A DNA stretch of 35,933 bases from assembly GCF_003581585.1 (NCBI RefSeq), contig NZ_QXIR01000042.1, forward strand, positions 1 through 35,933, given 5' to 3'. Below, in pieces: positions 15,434-25,169 of the stretch. Under the pieces are notes generated by a model that saw nothing but the letters and a program-made list of their open reading frames with translations, made no database searches and was not told the DNA's origin. Origin of the DNA: Bacillus salacetis. Its GTDB lineage: Bacteria > Bacillota > Bacilli > Bacillales > Bacillaceae_B. The position numbers were made by a program, and so were the translations under genes. Positions within the stretch are counted from its first letter, which is position 1; the number at the start of each line of letters is the position of its first letter.

Positions 15434-15625
15434 GGCTGTTTTCGCATATAATGTTGCTTTCGGAGAAATCCCAGGTGCCGGATATTCCCCCTGAATATAA
15501 AGGTTTTACTCTCGTAAAAGAACGAGCAGCTCTTTTCTTTCTTTCTCACCGGGGTTTTTACGACGATATACCAGGATATTATTTGAAATTCATGTTGAAT
15601 AGCAGCAAAGTTTACGAAAACAGCC
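15434..15625 (+). mobile_element. MITE-like element, copy 2 (192 bp)
   Basis: Starts GGCTGTTTTCGCATATAATG and ends with the complement of GGCTGTTTTCGTAAACTTTG, giving terminal inverted repeats of about 28 bp. Interior shared with copies 1 and 3. The flanking 8-mers (AAAGAATA, TTTAAAAC) do not match, so the target duplication is lost or never existed. An open frame of about 100 codons across it is not called as a gene. Confidence 0.8.
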
Positions 15626-15657
15626 TTTAAAACAGCCCTAAGATTCACTAAAAGAGC

Positions 15658-15690
15658 AAAAAAGATGAAACCACATTGGATTTCATCTTC
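15658..15690 (-). terminator. Intrinsic terminator after the LCP gene
   Basis: On the minus strand AAGATGAAATCC, a 5-nt loop, GGTTTCATCTT, then a T-run. It closes the transcript of the gene at 15755-16690. Confidence 0.85.
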
Positions 15691-15754
15691 AAGCCGTCAC
15701 ATATTCAATTTCTTCGTTCGTCTGCAACTATTCAGGATCAGCTTTATATTTTCA

Positions 15755-16690
15755 TTACTGGTTCAAGAACTTCTGCAATTCCTCTTTATTTGTTTCAAAG
15801 TCCACTTCAAGCACTGATCCTGCGTGCTGATAGTATCCGTCTGTGAAGGAGTCTTTAACAGGGATTGTCAGCTTTTCAATCTCGCTGCTGTCGCCCATCA
15901 GGATATCCTTTACAATTCCAATTTGATCGAGTTTGCCCATATTGGTTTCAATATATGGCTGTGCGGCCCCGATCATCTTTGGAAGCTTGGTTACACTGCC
16001 AAGACTCAATGCTTCATCTTTGACAGCTGTAATGACTTCCTGCTGCCTTCTGACCCGTCCATGGTCTCCCTCAGAGTCTGCACGGAATCGGGCGTACCCC
16101 AGGAGTTCTTGCCCGTTTAAGTTCTGGAGTCCCGGTTCGAGGGAAACGCCGATATTTTCGGACATCGCTTTTTCGACATCAATTTCTATTCCTTTTGGAG
16201 CAAGGACGTCAACCGACTTTTCAAATCCTTTGAAATCAACAATCATATAATACTGAACATCGACACCAAAGTTTTGTTTCAGAGTCTGTCTGAGAAGATC
16301 AGGACCTCCAAGAAAAAAGGCTGTGTTCAGCTTATAATTCTGATAGCCGGGAATCTCAACATACATATCCCTCATGAACGAAACAAGTTTTGTTTCATTT
16401 GTTTTTGGGTCGACCTGGGCGATCATCATTGTATCCGTTCTTGATTTTTCTTCTCCACGGCTGTCTACTCCAAGCAGCAGCACGTTGATCCGTCCATTTT
16501 TATCCTTCACACCATTAAACTCATAATTTTCCTCTTTAGGGCCATTGCCCTCACCAGATGCAAGCTGTGTTCCCTGATAGAATTGAACAGCTGCATATCC
16601 TACTAACACAGTTATCATAAATAATAGGAAAAGAACAATTTTCAGTCCTCTTCTCCTCTTTTTCTTTTTATAATCCAAACGTGAATTCAT
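15755..16690 (-). CDS. LCP (LytR-CpsA-Psr) family cell-wall polymer ligase, MsrR/TagU-like
   Basis: 311 residues. A basic cytoplasmic tail (KKKKRRRG) and one membrane helix (about 17-37) lead into an extracellular LCP domain. Conserved pyrophosphate-binding residues are visible: Arg84 and Asp86 in SRTDTMM, Arg107 and Asp108 in FMRDMY, and the Arg cluster in GDHGRVRRQQEV. LCP enzymes move teichoic acids or other lipid-linked polymers onto peptidoglycan. Wording such as QNFGVDVQYYMIVDFKGF recalls the MsrR branch. GAAGGTG precedes ATG 16690. An ECF-type promoter lies about 100 bp upstream, so it probably responds to cell-envelope stress. Confidence 0.92.
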   Translation of the reverse strand: MNSRLDYKKKKRRRGLKIVLFLLFMITVLVGYAAVQFYQGTQLASGEGNGPKEENYEFNGVKDKNGRINVLLLGVDSRGEEKSRTDTMMIAQVDPKTNETKLVSFMRDMYVEIPGYQNYKLNTAFFLGGPDLLRQTLKQNFGVDVQYYMIVDFKGFEKSVDVLAPKGIEIDVEKAMSENIGVSLEPGLQNLNGQELLGYARFRADSEGDHGRVRRQQEVITAVKDEALSLGSVTKLPKMIGAAQPYIETNMGKLDQIGIVKDILMGDSSEIEKLTIPVKDSFTDGYYQHAGSVLEVDFETNKEELQKFLNQ

Positions 16691-16792
16691 ACATGCACCT
16701 TCTTTACTATAGCCTTGTCTGCCGAAAGATCATAAGCAAAGTCCGGATAAACAGGCCTTATTTTGTTCTTTCATCACCAATCTAGTAGATTA

Positions 16793-16818
16793 GACGAAAT
16801 TCAGCACAAAAAGTTTCA
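16793..16818 (-). promoter_or_regulatory. ECF-sigma-type promoter of the LCP gene
   Basis: On the minus strand TGAAAC (16818-16813), exactly 16 bp, then CGTC (16796-16793) followed by TAA. This fits the sigma-M/sigma-W/sigma-X class of Bacillus envelope-stress promoters. B. subtilis LCP genes are known to be driven by sigma-X and sigma-M. Confidence 0.65.
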
Positions 16819-16938
16819 CCAATAAACTACTAAGTGATTGTATAGCATTACAGTGCAAATAACAACAATTATTTTCTCTTCAGCATTTAAAAAAGGTCTA
16901 TTATCACCTTTGCTCATCCAGTTTCTTCATTAATATAT

Positions 16939-16972
16939 GAAAAAAAGACACCAGCTAAAGAACTGGTGCCTG
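16939..16972 (-). terminator. Intrinsic terminator after the M4 protease gene
   Basis: On the minus strand GGCACCAGTT, a short loop, GCTGGTGTC and then seven T. It is the clear end of the metalloprotease transcript. Confidence 0.85.
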
Positions 16973-17003
16973 ATTTTGCATATATTCCTGGAAATATACT
17001 ATT

Positions 17004-18690
<1,687 letters not shown>

Positions 18691-18811
18691 ATCTTAACAC
18701 GGGAGGAGATTGATTGTTATTGTGAAAATACTAGAATTTCACCCCTTGAAAATGGTCTTCATCAGGGTTCTCCAAGAAAATTTTCATAGTTTTCGCTCAT
18801 TTGCAAGAAGA

Positions 18812-18843
18812 TAAATTCCTTGGAGATCGCGACGAGGAATTTA
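18812..18843 (-). terminator. Weak hairpin at the end of the btu operon
   Basis: TAAATTCCT and AGGAATTTA form a 9-bp stem with a long loop, starting within the stop codon of the BtuD-CbiZ gene and followed by a pyrimidine-rich tract. A possible terminator. Confidence 0.4.
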
Positions 18844-20313
18844 TGACATTAAGTCCTTCCTTCTTTTGTAAGATACGACTGCCTCTCTCGTGGCCTCATA
18901 TACGCCCTTACCGATAAGGCGGCCGGCTTTTGTCACTGGTCCTGAAAAAGGAATCTGTTCTCCTCTTTGCGTTGCACCGATCACTATACTGTCTGTCAGG
19001 GTTCCTGTAGCAAAGGTACCGGTTCTGTTATCCTTGACACCCTCGTCCTGGAGTGCCTTGACCTTCGCCTCTGTTGCCGTCACGATTGCCTGGATGAATG
19101 CTTCATCTGACAGCTCGCCATTTACCAATATCCAGGTGTTGATTGTTCCGGGTTTCGTTTCGGCTTGTGGACTGTTCCTTGATATATCGACAGCACTGCC
19201 AATTCCAGCTGTTACAACAAGGAAAACAGATAGTCCCGCCTCTGTTACCTTTCTAATAGAAACATCCGCCAAATTTACTGCTGTCATCATTCCGACTGTG
19301 TTGCCCGGATCCAGACCTTTATCCAGCAGGAAATTCTGCATATCTTCTATATAACCATCACAGTCGTATGTCTCAGGAACATGACGGTTTACGATTGTGG
19401 ATGTCCATCTCATCCCTGCGCCGCAGACACCTGATGACATCGTCTTTACAGGCTTCGGCAGCGTGAGTGTTATCATTTCATCCGTTACCGATAAATACCT
19501 TTGGTCTGCCTCCCATATCTCCTCTTCTTCCTGCACCAGTGCCGGAATTAAATACAGCTGGGGCTTCGCCACTTTCGGGTGTGCATTTTTTTCGATCTTC
19601 GTGTTATATACCGAGGATATGCGCCCTTCAGTCAATACTTCATCTGGATGATCTACAGTGGAGACATTTCCTTCTTCCATTAAGAGCAGACGGTCACAAT
19701 ACAGGCCAGCCAGATTTAAATCATGAAATATTGAAATCACGGTCAGTCCATTTTCTTTTGTTGATTTCTTCAAGTAATCAAGCAATTCCTTTTGATGCGA
19801 GAGATCAAGATGGTTTGTTGGTTCATCCAGCAGCAGGATTTTTGGTTCCTGTGCAAGCGCCTGGGCAAGGAATACCCTTTGCCTTTCCCCTCCGGATAAT
19901 TCGTTAAGGGTTCGCTCGCGATAATGATGAATGCCCGTCTGTTTCATTACCGACTCTATAATGGCTTCATCTTTCGCTGAGAGGTTTTTAAAAAAGCCGG
20001 TTTGATGCGCATACCTGCCCAGGGAAACAGTATCTTTAACATTATAATTGAATGCTTGAGTGTTCAATTGGGGAAGAACTGCCATCTGTCTGGCCAGTTC
20101 TTTCATAGTATAATCAGCAATCCCTTTTCCGTCGATAAAAACCTTTCCTGCCTCAAAACCCAAAAGACCGCTGATCATTTTCAAGAGTGTGGTCTTTCCG
20201 CTGCCATTAGGGCCAAGGATACCAAAAAACTCCCCGCTTTCCACTTCCATATTAATATTGTTGAGTATATTCCTGCCGCCGTAGCCGCCTGTCAGATTTT
20301 CAATTCTTATCAT
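18841..20313 (-). CDS. Fusion of corrinoid ABC-transporter ATPase (BtuD) and adenosylcobinamide amidohydrolase (CbiZ)
   Basis: 490 residues. Residues 1 to about 250 are an ABC ATPase with Walker A GPNGSGKT (34-41), signature LSGGE (139-143), Walker B ILLLDE (159-164) and H-loop His197. Residues from about 270 to the end are a CbiZ domain with SSGVCGAGMRW, MMTAVNLADVSI and TGTLTD (436-441). The ATPase powers BtuC transport. CbiZ removes the aminopropanol phosphate or lower-ligand arm from non-native corrinoids, giving adenosylcobyric acid for re-use. BtuD-CbiZ fusions are known in some Bacillaceae. It starts 3 nt after btuC, with GAGGG upstream. Confidence 0.92.
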   Translation of the reverse strand: MIRIENLTGGYGGRNILNNINMEVESGEFFGILGPNGSGKTTLLKMISGLLGFEAGKVFIDGKGIADYTMKELARQMAVLPQLNTQAFNYNVKDTVSLGRYAHQTGFFKNLSAKDEAIIESVMKQTGIHHYRERTLNELSGGERQRVFLAQALAQEPKILLLDEPTNHLDLSHQKELLDYLKKSTKENGLTVISIFHDLNLAGLYCDRLLLMEEGNVSTVDHPDEVLTEGRISSVYNTKIEKNAHPKVAKPQLYLIPALVQEEEEIWEADQRYLSVTDEMITLTLPKPVKTMSSGVCGAGMRWTSTIVNRHVPETYDCDGYIEDMQNFLLDKGLDPGNTVGMMTAVNLADVSIRKVTEAGLSVFLVVTAGIGSAVDISRNSPQAETKPGTINTWILVNGELSDEAFIQAIVTATEAKVKALQDEGVKDNRTGTFATGTLTDSIVIGATQRGEQIPFSGPVTKAGRLIGKGVYEATREAVVSYKRRKDLMS

Positions 20314-20316
20314 TGG

Positions 20317-21366
20317 CTACCCTCTTTTCTTCATCAATAAGTAGGCAAATATAGGTGCACCTATCAAGGCTGTTATAACCCCTATCGGCAGTTCGGCCGG
20401 GGCTATGATCGTTCTGGAAACCAAATCCGCCAGCACAAGGAATCCGCCCCCCGCCATAATGGACAACGGAAGCAAATGCCGGTGATCGTTCCCGGATACC
20501 AAACGGACGAGGTGGGGTATGACGAGCCCGACAAACCCGATTGTACCAGATACGGCCACTGCTGCACCTGTCAATATGGAGCCCGAAAGCAAAATGACCA
20601 ATTTCCTTGCCTGAACATTGATGCCAATATGCTGTGCCTGCTCTTCCCCAAAGCTCATGCCATTCAATTCCCTGGTATTCATTAACAAAAGGGCGCTTCC
20701 TATCACGAAGAACGGCAGGATCAGCTTAATATAATCCCATCCGCGCATGGACACACTGCCGAGGAGCCAGCCAATGATCTGCCGGAGCTCGTCACCTGTC
20801 AATGCAATCATCAAGGAAATGAAAGATCCTAAAAATGAACTGAAAATAATTCCTGTCAGTATAATGGTTTCCAGCTTCATCGTCTTTTCAACTTTCTGCG
20901 CAAACAGCAGGACAATAAAGATCGTGGCCGTCGCAGTGAGAATGCTCAATACCGGCAGGGTGAAATTCCCAAGAAACGGAATGCTGATGTGGAAAAACAA
21001 GGTCATCACAGCTCCGACTGATGCACCGGAAGAAATCCCCAAAGTATAAGGGTCTGCCAATGGATTCCTTAATAAACCTTGAAAAGCGGCCCCCGCAATG
21101 GCGAGAGACGCTCCAACTAAAAATGCCAGTAATACCCTCGGGAATCGGATACTATAAACGATATTGATATACATCTGATCAACCGAATCGGGAACAGCGT
21201 AGCGGAAAAGTTTTGCACCGAGGATTGTCAGGATATCTGATACCGGCACAGAAATTGTGCCGATGGAAATACCCGCCAATATGGAGAAAAGGACGAACAG
21301 TATTGCCAATCCATACGAAAGGGCCCTGTTCTTATTGGAATAATTCCGGATAAACAGCTTTTGCAA
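20317..21366 (-). CDS. btuC: Corrinoid ABC transporter permease (BtuC/FecCD family)
   Basis: A 349-residue FecCD-type permease with about ten membrane spans. Family landmarks are RFPRVLLAFLVGASLAIAGAAFQGLLRNPLADPYTLGISSGA, the GWLLGSVSMRGWDY segment, and VSGTIGFVGLVIPHLVRLVSGNDHR, the loop contacting the ATPase. The start is TTG 21366, 35 bp inside the end of btuF, with AAGGAG 9 nt upstream; no better start is seen. Riboswitch and CbiZ context make corrinoids, rather than siderophores, the likely substrate. Confidence 0.93.
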   Translation of the reverse strand: MQKLFIRNYSNKNRALSYGLAILFVLFSILAGISIGTISVPVSDILTILGAKLFRYAVPDSVDQMYINIVYSIRFPRVLLAFLVGASLAIAGAAFQGLLRNPLADPYTLGISSGASVGAVMTLFFHISIPFLGNFTLPVLSILTATATIFIVLLFAQKVEKTMKLETIILTGIIFSSFLGSFISLMIALTGDELRQIIGWLLGSVSMRGWDYIKLILPFFVIGSALLLMNTRELNGMSFGEEQAQHIGINVQARKLVILLSGSILTGAAVAVSGTIGFVGLVIPHLVRLVSGNDHRHLLPLSIMAGGGFLVLADLVSRTIIAPAELPIGVITALIGAPIFAYLLMKKRG

Positions 21367-22306
21367 GTTCCTCTACTCCTTGTACCAATCTTGGACCGGT
21401 TCTTGTGACAAGGTCGGAATGCACATCATACACTCTTTCATTTTGAATGGCCGGGACTTCTCCCCATCCTTCACGGCTCAACACAAGCTCTTTTGCATTT
21501 TCCGTATAGTACCCATAGGTTGTAATGATCACATCAGGGTTTAAGGCAACGACTGCTTCTTCGTTCATTTGCACCCAGCCTTCCTGCTGTTCTGCTGCAT
21601 TCTTTGCGTTGATCAGTTCCAGCATTTCATCCATAAAGGTATTGCTGCCCGCTGTAAATATTTCCGGAGAAGGCGATACTTCTACAAATACGCTCTTTTT
21701 TTCAGCTGCTTCAGCAGTCCTCTCATTCACTGTGCGCAGACCGTCTTTCATTTCCTGAATAGTTTCTTCAGCCTGCTCATCTGCGCCGGATGCCTTTCCG
21801 ATCATTTCAATCGAAGTGTAAACTTCAGCAAAACTCTTGGCATCATTCACCACCATCACTTTAAGGCCGGCATCACGAAGCTGCTGAAGCCCTTCTGCTG
21901 ATGACTCGATCACAGAACCATGAGCCAATACCAGGTCAGGTTCCAAAGAAATGATTTTTTCTATATTCAATTCAAGACCGCCGATCATTTCCTTCTCAGC
22001 CGCTTCAGGAGGATAGTTATCGAAGTCAGACACTCCAACAACTTTATCTCCCAGTCCCAATTCATAAGCAATCTCAGTATTGCTTGGAATGAGAGAAACG
22101 ATTCTCTCAGGTTCTTCTTCTATCACAATTTCTTTATCAGCAGCATCTGTTATCGTAACCGGAAAAGCGGAAGACTCCTGTTGTTCCCCGGTTGATTCCT
22201 GGTTCTCATTCGTTGAATTCTCATTTACGCCATTACCGTTTCCGCAGCCTGTAATGACCATTGCAGCAAGCATCAGGCCCAGCAGTAGCATGGTAAGTCT
22301 TTTCAT
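21332..22306 (-). CDS. btuF: Corrinoid-binding lipoprotein of the ABC transporter (BtuF-like)
   Basis: 324 residues. The lipoprotein signal ends in VITGC (Cys21), followed by an Asn/Glu/Ser-rich linker. The binding domain starts PVTITDAADKEIVIEEEPERIVSLIPSNTEIAYELGLGDKVVGVS, typical of BtuF-type proteins. A conserved Glu lies in SLEPDLVLAHG and a second in the C-lobe. It captures vitamin B12 or cobinamide outside the cell. It is the first gene behind the cobalamin riboswitch. GGGGGAAA precedes ATG 22306. Confidence 0.92.
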   Translation of the reverse strand: MKRLTMLLLGLMLAAMVITGCGNGNGVNENSTNENQESTGEQQESSAFPVTITDAADKEIVIEEEPERIVSLIPSNTEIAYELGLGDKVVGVSDFDNYPPEAAEKEMIGGLELNIEKIISLEPDLVLAHGSVIESSAEGLQQLRDAGLKVMVVNDAKSFAEVYTSIEMIGKASGADEQAEETIQEMKDGLRTVNERTAEAAEKKSVFVEVSPSPEIFTAGSNTFMDEMLELINAKNAAEQQEGWVQMNEEAVVALNPDVIITTYGYYTENAKELVLSREGWGEVPAIQNERVYDVHSDLVTRTGPRLVQGVEELAKAVYPELFQ

Positions 22307-22331
22307 TCAAATTTCCCCCTCTAAGTCAAAA

Positions 22332-22364
22332 TAAAAAAACATCTCTTTCTGAGAAAGAGATGTT
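22332..22364 (-). terminator. Riboswitch-controlled intrinsic terminator
   Basis: On the minus strand AACATCTCTTTC, a 3-nt loop, GAAAGAGATGTT, then a run of seven T. It lies between the cobalamin aptamer and btuF, so it is the probable expression platform: ligand binding should favour termination. Confidence 0.85.
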
Positions 22365-22424
22365 CGTGTAAAAGGCATATGTTGACAAATCGATATGTCA
22401 TGCAATTTACACCTCCCTATCCTC

Positions 22425-22612
22425 GTAGGCAAGCGGTGCAAGAAGTAACAGGCAGGTCTCCTGGCTAATGGTCATTGCCGGCTGTTTCCTTCCCATACCC
22501 AGTACAGTGGTTTCAACAGCCTGCTCCCATTTACAGTGGCGGGACCGCGTTGGAATTTCACCAACTTCCCTTTTAAGATTCCAGCGTCGACTGAAATCAC
22601 CCGAAAACGACA
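22425..22612 (-). ncRNA. Cobalamin (AdoCbl) riboswitch
   Basis: The minus strand carries the aptamer core in order: AAAAGGGAA, GGTGAAATTCC, CGGTCCCGCCACTGT, GGGTATGGGAAGG, and the B12 box AGCCAGGAGACCTGCC (22466-22451). It precedes btuF-btuC-btuD/cbiZ, the expected target, and is followed by a terminator at 22332-22364. A -10-like TATAAT at 22648-22643 lies just upstream of the aptamer and is a plausible transcription start region. Confidence 0.95.
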
Positions 22613-22642
22613 ATATGTATTAAATTTTTTCCGCTATATCCG

Positions 22643-22648
22643 ATTATA
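22643..22648 (-). promoter_or_regulatory. -10 box of the btu riboswitch transcript
   Basis: A perfect TATAAT on the minus strand, about 35 nt before the aptamer. A weak TTCCCT lies 16 bp upstream as the best -35 candidate. Confidence 0.45.
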
Positions 22649-22723
22649 CACAAGAAAAGACGGCAGGGAAATATATTAGAGCCAATTGAACCCGAATTCT
22701 TAAGAACTGAACCTCCTTTCCAG

Positions 22724-23560
22724 TCACCATGCCTGGTCTTCGGCAAGTGCTTTTTCCTTCAAAATCAAACTGCCGTCCTTCAGAAGGCCATACCTGATAT
22801 TATAAAACTTTCCGCTTTCGATTGAAGACCACATCGATCTGTCTTCTGCCAGAATGGTGAATACCCCCTCCCCGTCTTGAGACAAAAATGAAGGTGGATC
22901 TCTAAACATCACCTGAATGAAGGCTTTATCTCCTTTTTCCGATTTCTCCATGACCTTCGCTTTTGAAAATCCTCTCTCTTTTATATGAGAAACCGATAAT
23001 AGAGCGATTTCCCCAATATATTGGCCGTCCTTCTTTTCACATGCCTTCAATTTGAACTTTGTTTGATGATCTTCGTCCTTTCTCATGACAGACTGGCAGG
23101 TATAGGATTCGTTGGTTTCACCGTCTACTTTGCTTGCTGATGCTATTTCTCTTCCATTATAAGTAAGCTGATTCATATATTCCTGACCTTCAATTCCGAA
23201 AGAGATCACATTGATGGAAGAAGCCTTGCTTTTCCCCATATCTTCAAGAAATGATTCAAAGTCTTCGAGATTCTCCACTCGGTCATAATGCTGAATGACG
23301 TCTTGATAACCCGGTTCCATGAAAAACTTCAGACCGCCATTCATCGACACATACAGGATAAACAATAAGAGACAAACAACCAGTAGACTTGCGAGTGATA
23401 GAAAGAACCGTCTTTTTATTCGCTGCTTCATAGTCAGGTTTTCATGGAGGATGACTTGGTCCATCAAGTTTTGATGCATTTCATTCTTATGTTGTTCACG
23501 AATTCTTCTGACCGGCATCTTTTTTAACTTTGATTCCAATTCGCTATGATCATTCTTCAT
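22724..23560 (-). CDS. Membrane protein, probable anti-sigma factor partner
   Basis: 278 residues, not assigned to a named family. A charged N-terminal cytoplasmic region (about 1-50, with LKKMPVRRIREQHKNEMHQNL) is followed by one membrane helix (about 52-72) and a large extracytoplasmic domain without recognised motifs. This topology and the context (ATG immediately after the stop of the ECF sigma gene, sharing GGGAGG inside that gene) are typical of anti-sigma factors that hold an ECF sigma at the membrane. No zinc-binding HxxxCxxC anti-sigma motif is present. The role is inferred from position and topology. Confidence 0.7.
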   Translation of the reverse strand: MKNDHSELESKLKKMPVRRIREQHKNEMHQNLMDQVILHENLTMKQRIKRRFFLSLASLLVVCLLLFILYVSMNGGLKFFMEPGYQDVIQHYDRVENLEDFESFLEDMGKSKASSINVISFGIEGQEYMNQLTYNGREIASASKVDGETNESYTCQSVMRKDEDHQTKFKLKACEKKDGQYIGEIALLSVSHIKERGFSKAKVMEKSEKGDKAFIQVMFRDPPSFLSQDGEGVFTILAEDRSMWSSIESGKFYNIRYGLLKDGSLILKEKALAEDQAW

Positions 23561-24055
23561 CTACTGCCCTCCCAACTGTTTATGCAAGGCTGCTTTGGCC
23601 CTATGATAAGTAGACCTGACCTTCCCTGGCGGCCACTGTAAAACTTCTGCAGTCTCATCGACGGTAAATTCCTTGATGCCTCTTAATATAATGACATCCC
23701 GATAACTTGCCTTAAGCTCCTGAATTGCCTTATAGAGAGTCTGCGTTTCTTCATTAGCCTGATAAAGTGTTTCAGGGGTGTCAAGACTAGAAGGCTCATG
23801 AAAGGCCTGAAATGAAATCAGCCTTTTCCATTTTTCCTTTTTCATTTCATCAATGGCCAGATTCCTTGCGATACTGAATAACCATGTTTTTGGACTCGCG
23901 CTGCCTTTAAATGACTCAACCCCTTTGATGGCCCTTATAAAAACCTCCTGAACCATGTCTTCCACATCTGTTTTGCCCGTTCGATAAATTAAAAAGTGGT
24001 AAACATCATCGCTGTATTGATGGAACCACTGTGAAATTTTCTCTTGATTTGACAT
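23561..24055 (-). CDS. ECF-family RNA polymerase sigma factor, SigX-like
   Basis: 164 residues from ATG 24055. Region 2 (about 12-80) has YHFLIYRTGKTDVEDMVQEVFIRAI and SPKTWLFSIARNLAIDEMKK. Region 4 (about 108-160) has LKASYRDVIILRGIKEFTVDETAEVLQWPPGKVRSTYHRAK, the helix-turn-helix that reads the -35 element. There are no regions 1 or 3, as usual for ECF factors. An in-frame ATG at 24076 lacks spacing to a Shine-Dalgarno, while GAGGAG lies 7 nt before 24055. Likely co-expressed with its membrane partner. It resembles SigX-type factors; the signal is unknown. Confidence 0.9.
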   Translation of the reverse strand: MSNQEKISQWFHQYSDDVYHFLIYRTGKTDVEDMVQEVFIRAIKGVESFKGSASPKTWLFSIARNLAIDEMKKEKWKRLISFQAFHEPSSLDTPETLYQANEETQTLYKAIQELKASYRDVIILRGIKEFTVDETAEVLQWPPGKVRSTYHRAKAALHKQLGGQ

Positions 24056-24152
24056 GAATTTCTCCTCATAAAGCATGATGTATTAATTAGACGATATTGA
24101 AGTTCCATTATCGCACTTTTTATAGGCTCTTTTTGTAAATTAAATAGATAAA

Positions 24153-24178
24153 GGCTTACAGTCCTTGACCTGTAAGCC
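24153..24178 (-). terminator. Intrinsic terminator after the HAD-like gene
   Basis: GGCTTACAG and CTGTAAGCC form a 9-bp stem with an 8-nt loop, followed on the minus strand by TTTATCTATTT. Confidence 0.75.
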
Positions 24179-24186
24179 GCATCCAG

Positions 24187-24843
24187 TCACTGATAAATCC
24201 CTTTCCATGCAAGAATACGTTCCAATTCTTTGAAGGAGTGAATGACGGTATCTGCCTCATCCAGCTCCACTTCAGAAAGCGTACCCCAGGAACAACCAAT
24301 GGTGTACAAATCGTTGTCTTTGCCTTCCTGTATGCATGCACTTCTGCACCCCACCACGACCGCAGCCGGGAAGTTGCTTTCATCGCCGATAAGCGTTTCT
24401 TTTCGGGGTACAACACACTCCTCCATACTAAAAATTCCTTTTATACAGGAATGAATGTTGAAACGGTTAACGAGTTCCAACAAACAAAAATTTAAACCGT
24501 TACTGGCAATATAGAAATCGCATTCTTTTGATAACCTATCGAGAAAAGGACCCGCGTCCGGATACAACCTGCCTTTCCCCGTTCTTATTTCCATTAGTAA
24601 GTGAACTTGAAAAAGCCTGCTGGCCTTATCCTGTAGCCATTTTTCATGGAATGGCAGCAGCTCTTGCCACATCTCAGCCAAAGGGAGATCCTTGTTATGA
24701 TGATATCGATTCCAAGGTATATCCCCTTCCCACTCGTTCACTTTATTAAGACATTCAAATGTCTTTATCAATGAGGATGCGAATACGTCATCCATCTGAA
24801 AAAGGGTACGATCACAGTCGAAAATAACCGTTTGCTTATTCAT
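24187..24843 (-). CDS. HAD-superfamily protein with altered motif IV
   Basis: 218 residues from ATG 24843. Motif I is intact (FDCDRTLF: Asp9, Asp11), motif II is IASNG (Ser114) and Lys148 fits motif III. Where phosphatases have a GDxxxD motif IV, this protein reads VGCRSACIQEGK, with Cys at 166 and 170 in place of the two metal-binding Asp. Residues around it (KDNDLYTIGCSWG) still match phosphoglycolate-phosphatase-like enzymes. It may have lost classical Mg-dependent activity or use another acid (GDES at 153-156). The start overlaps the upstream stop by 8 nt, with GGGGTGG 8 nt upstream. Confidence 0.8.
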   Translation of the reverse strand: MNKQTVIFDCDRTLFQMDDVFASSLIKTFECLNKVNEWEGDIPWNRYHHNKDLPLAEMWQELLPFHEKWLQDKASRLFQVHLLMEIRTGKGRLYPDAGPFLDRLSKECDFYIASNGLNFCLLELVNRFNIHSCIKGIFSMEECVVPRKETLIGDESNFPAAVVVGCRSACIQEGKDNDLYTIGCSWGTLSEVELDEADTVIHSFKELERILAWKGIYQ

Positions 24844-25126
24844 CCTCAACACCACCCCTGAGTTCGTATATTTTCCACTTAAAATTCATCACTGAAAAAT
24901 AATCTTTTATCACAACAAATTCATCGCCGCTGTCCGTATACACAATATAGGTATCTCTTCCTTTATACTCTGCTGAACGGAGCGGGTCGTTATGGAAATC
25001 CCTTTTCAACTGAACGTCCTGCAAAATCTCATTCGCATTGAAATCTTGCAAGATGTTATATGGACCACACAGGGTAAAAGCCAATCCAATTAAAACAATC
25101 ACAATGATAAGCACTTTCTTTTTCAT
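24836..25126 (-). CDS. Small anchored or secreted protein of unknown function
   Basis: 96 residues. An N-terminal hydrophobic helix (about 4-20) follows a KKK start, then a polar domain of about 70 residues with YKGRDTYIVYTDSGDEFVVIKDY, which suggests a small beta-rich extracytoplasmic module. No family is recognised. AAGGAGGAGG precedes ATG 25126. It sits between the DUF4173 gene and the HAD-like gene, overlapping the latter's start by 8 nt, so these genes are probably co-transcribed. Confidence 0.75.
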   Translation of the reverse strand: MKKKVLIIVIVLIGLAFTLCGPYNILQDFNANEILQDVQLKRDFHNDPLRSAEYKGRDTYIVYTDSGDEFVVIKDYFSVMNFKWKIYELRGGVEDE

Positions 25127-25169
25127 GTCCTCCTCCTTTACATAGCAATTCTAGGTATCCGAATATACT

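Noticed and set aside
22407..22613. 68-codon minus-strand frame
   Set aside because: It lies entirely within the cobalamin riboswitch, whose conserved RNA motifs explain the sequence.
24056..24130. Autoregulatory ECF promoter (CGTCTAA with an upstream GGAAC) before the sigma gene
   Set aside because: The spacing between GGAAC and CGTC is far too short; no correctly spaced -35 was found.
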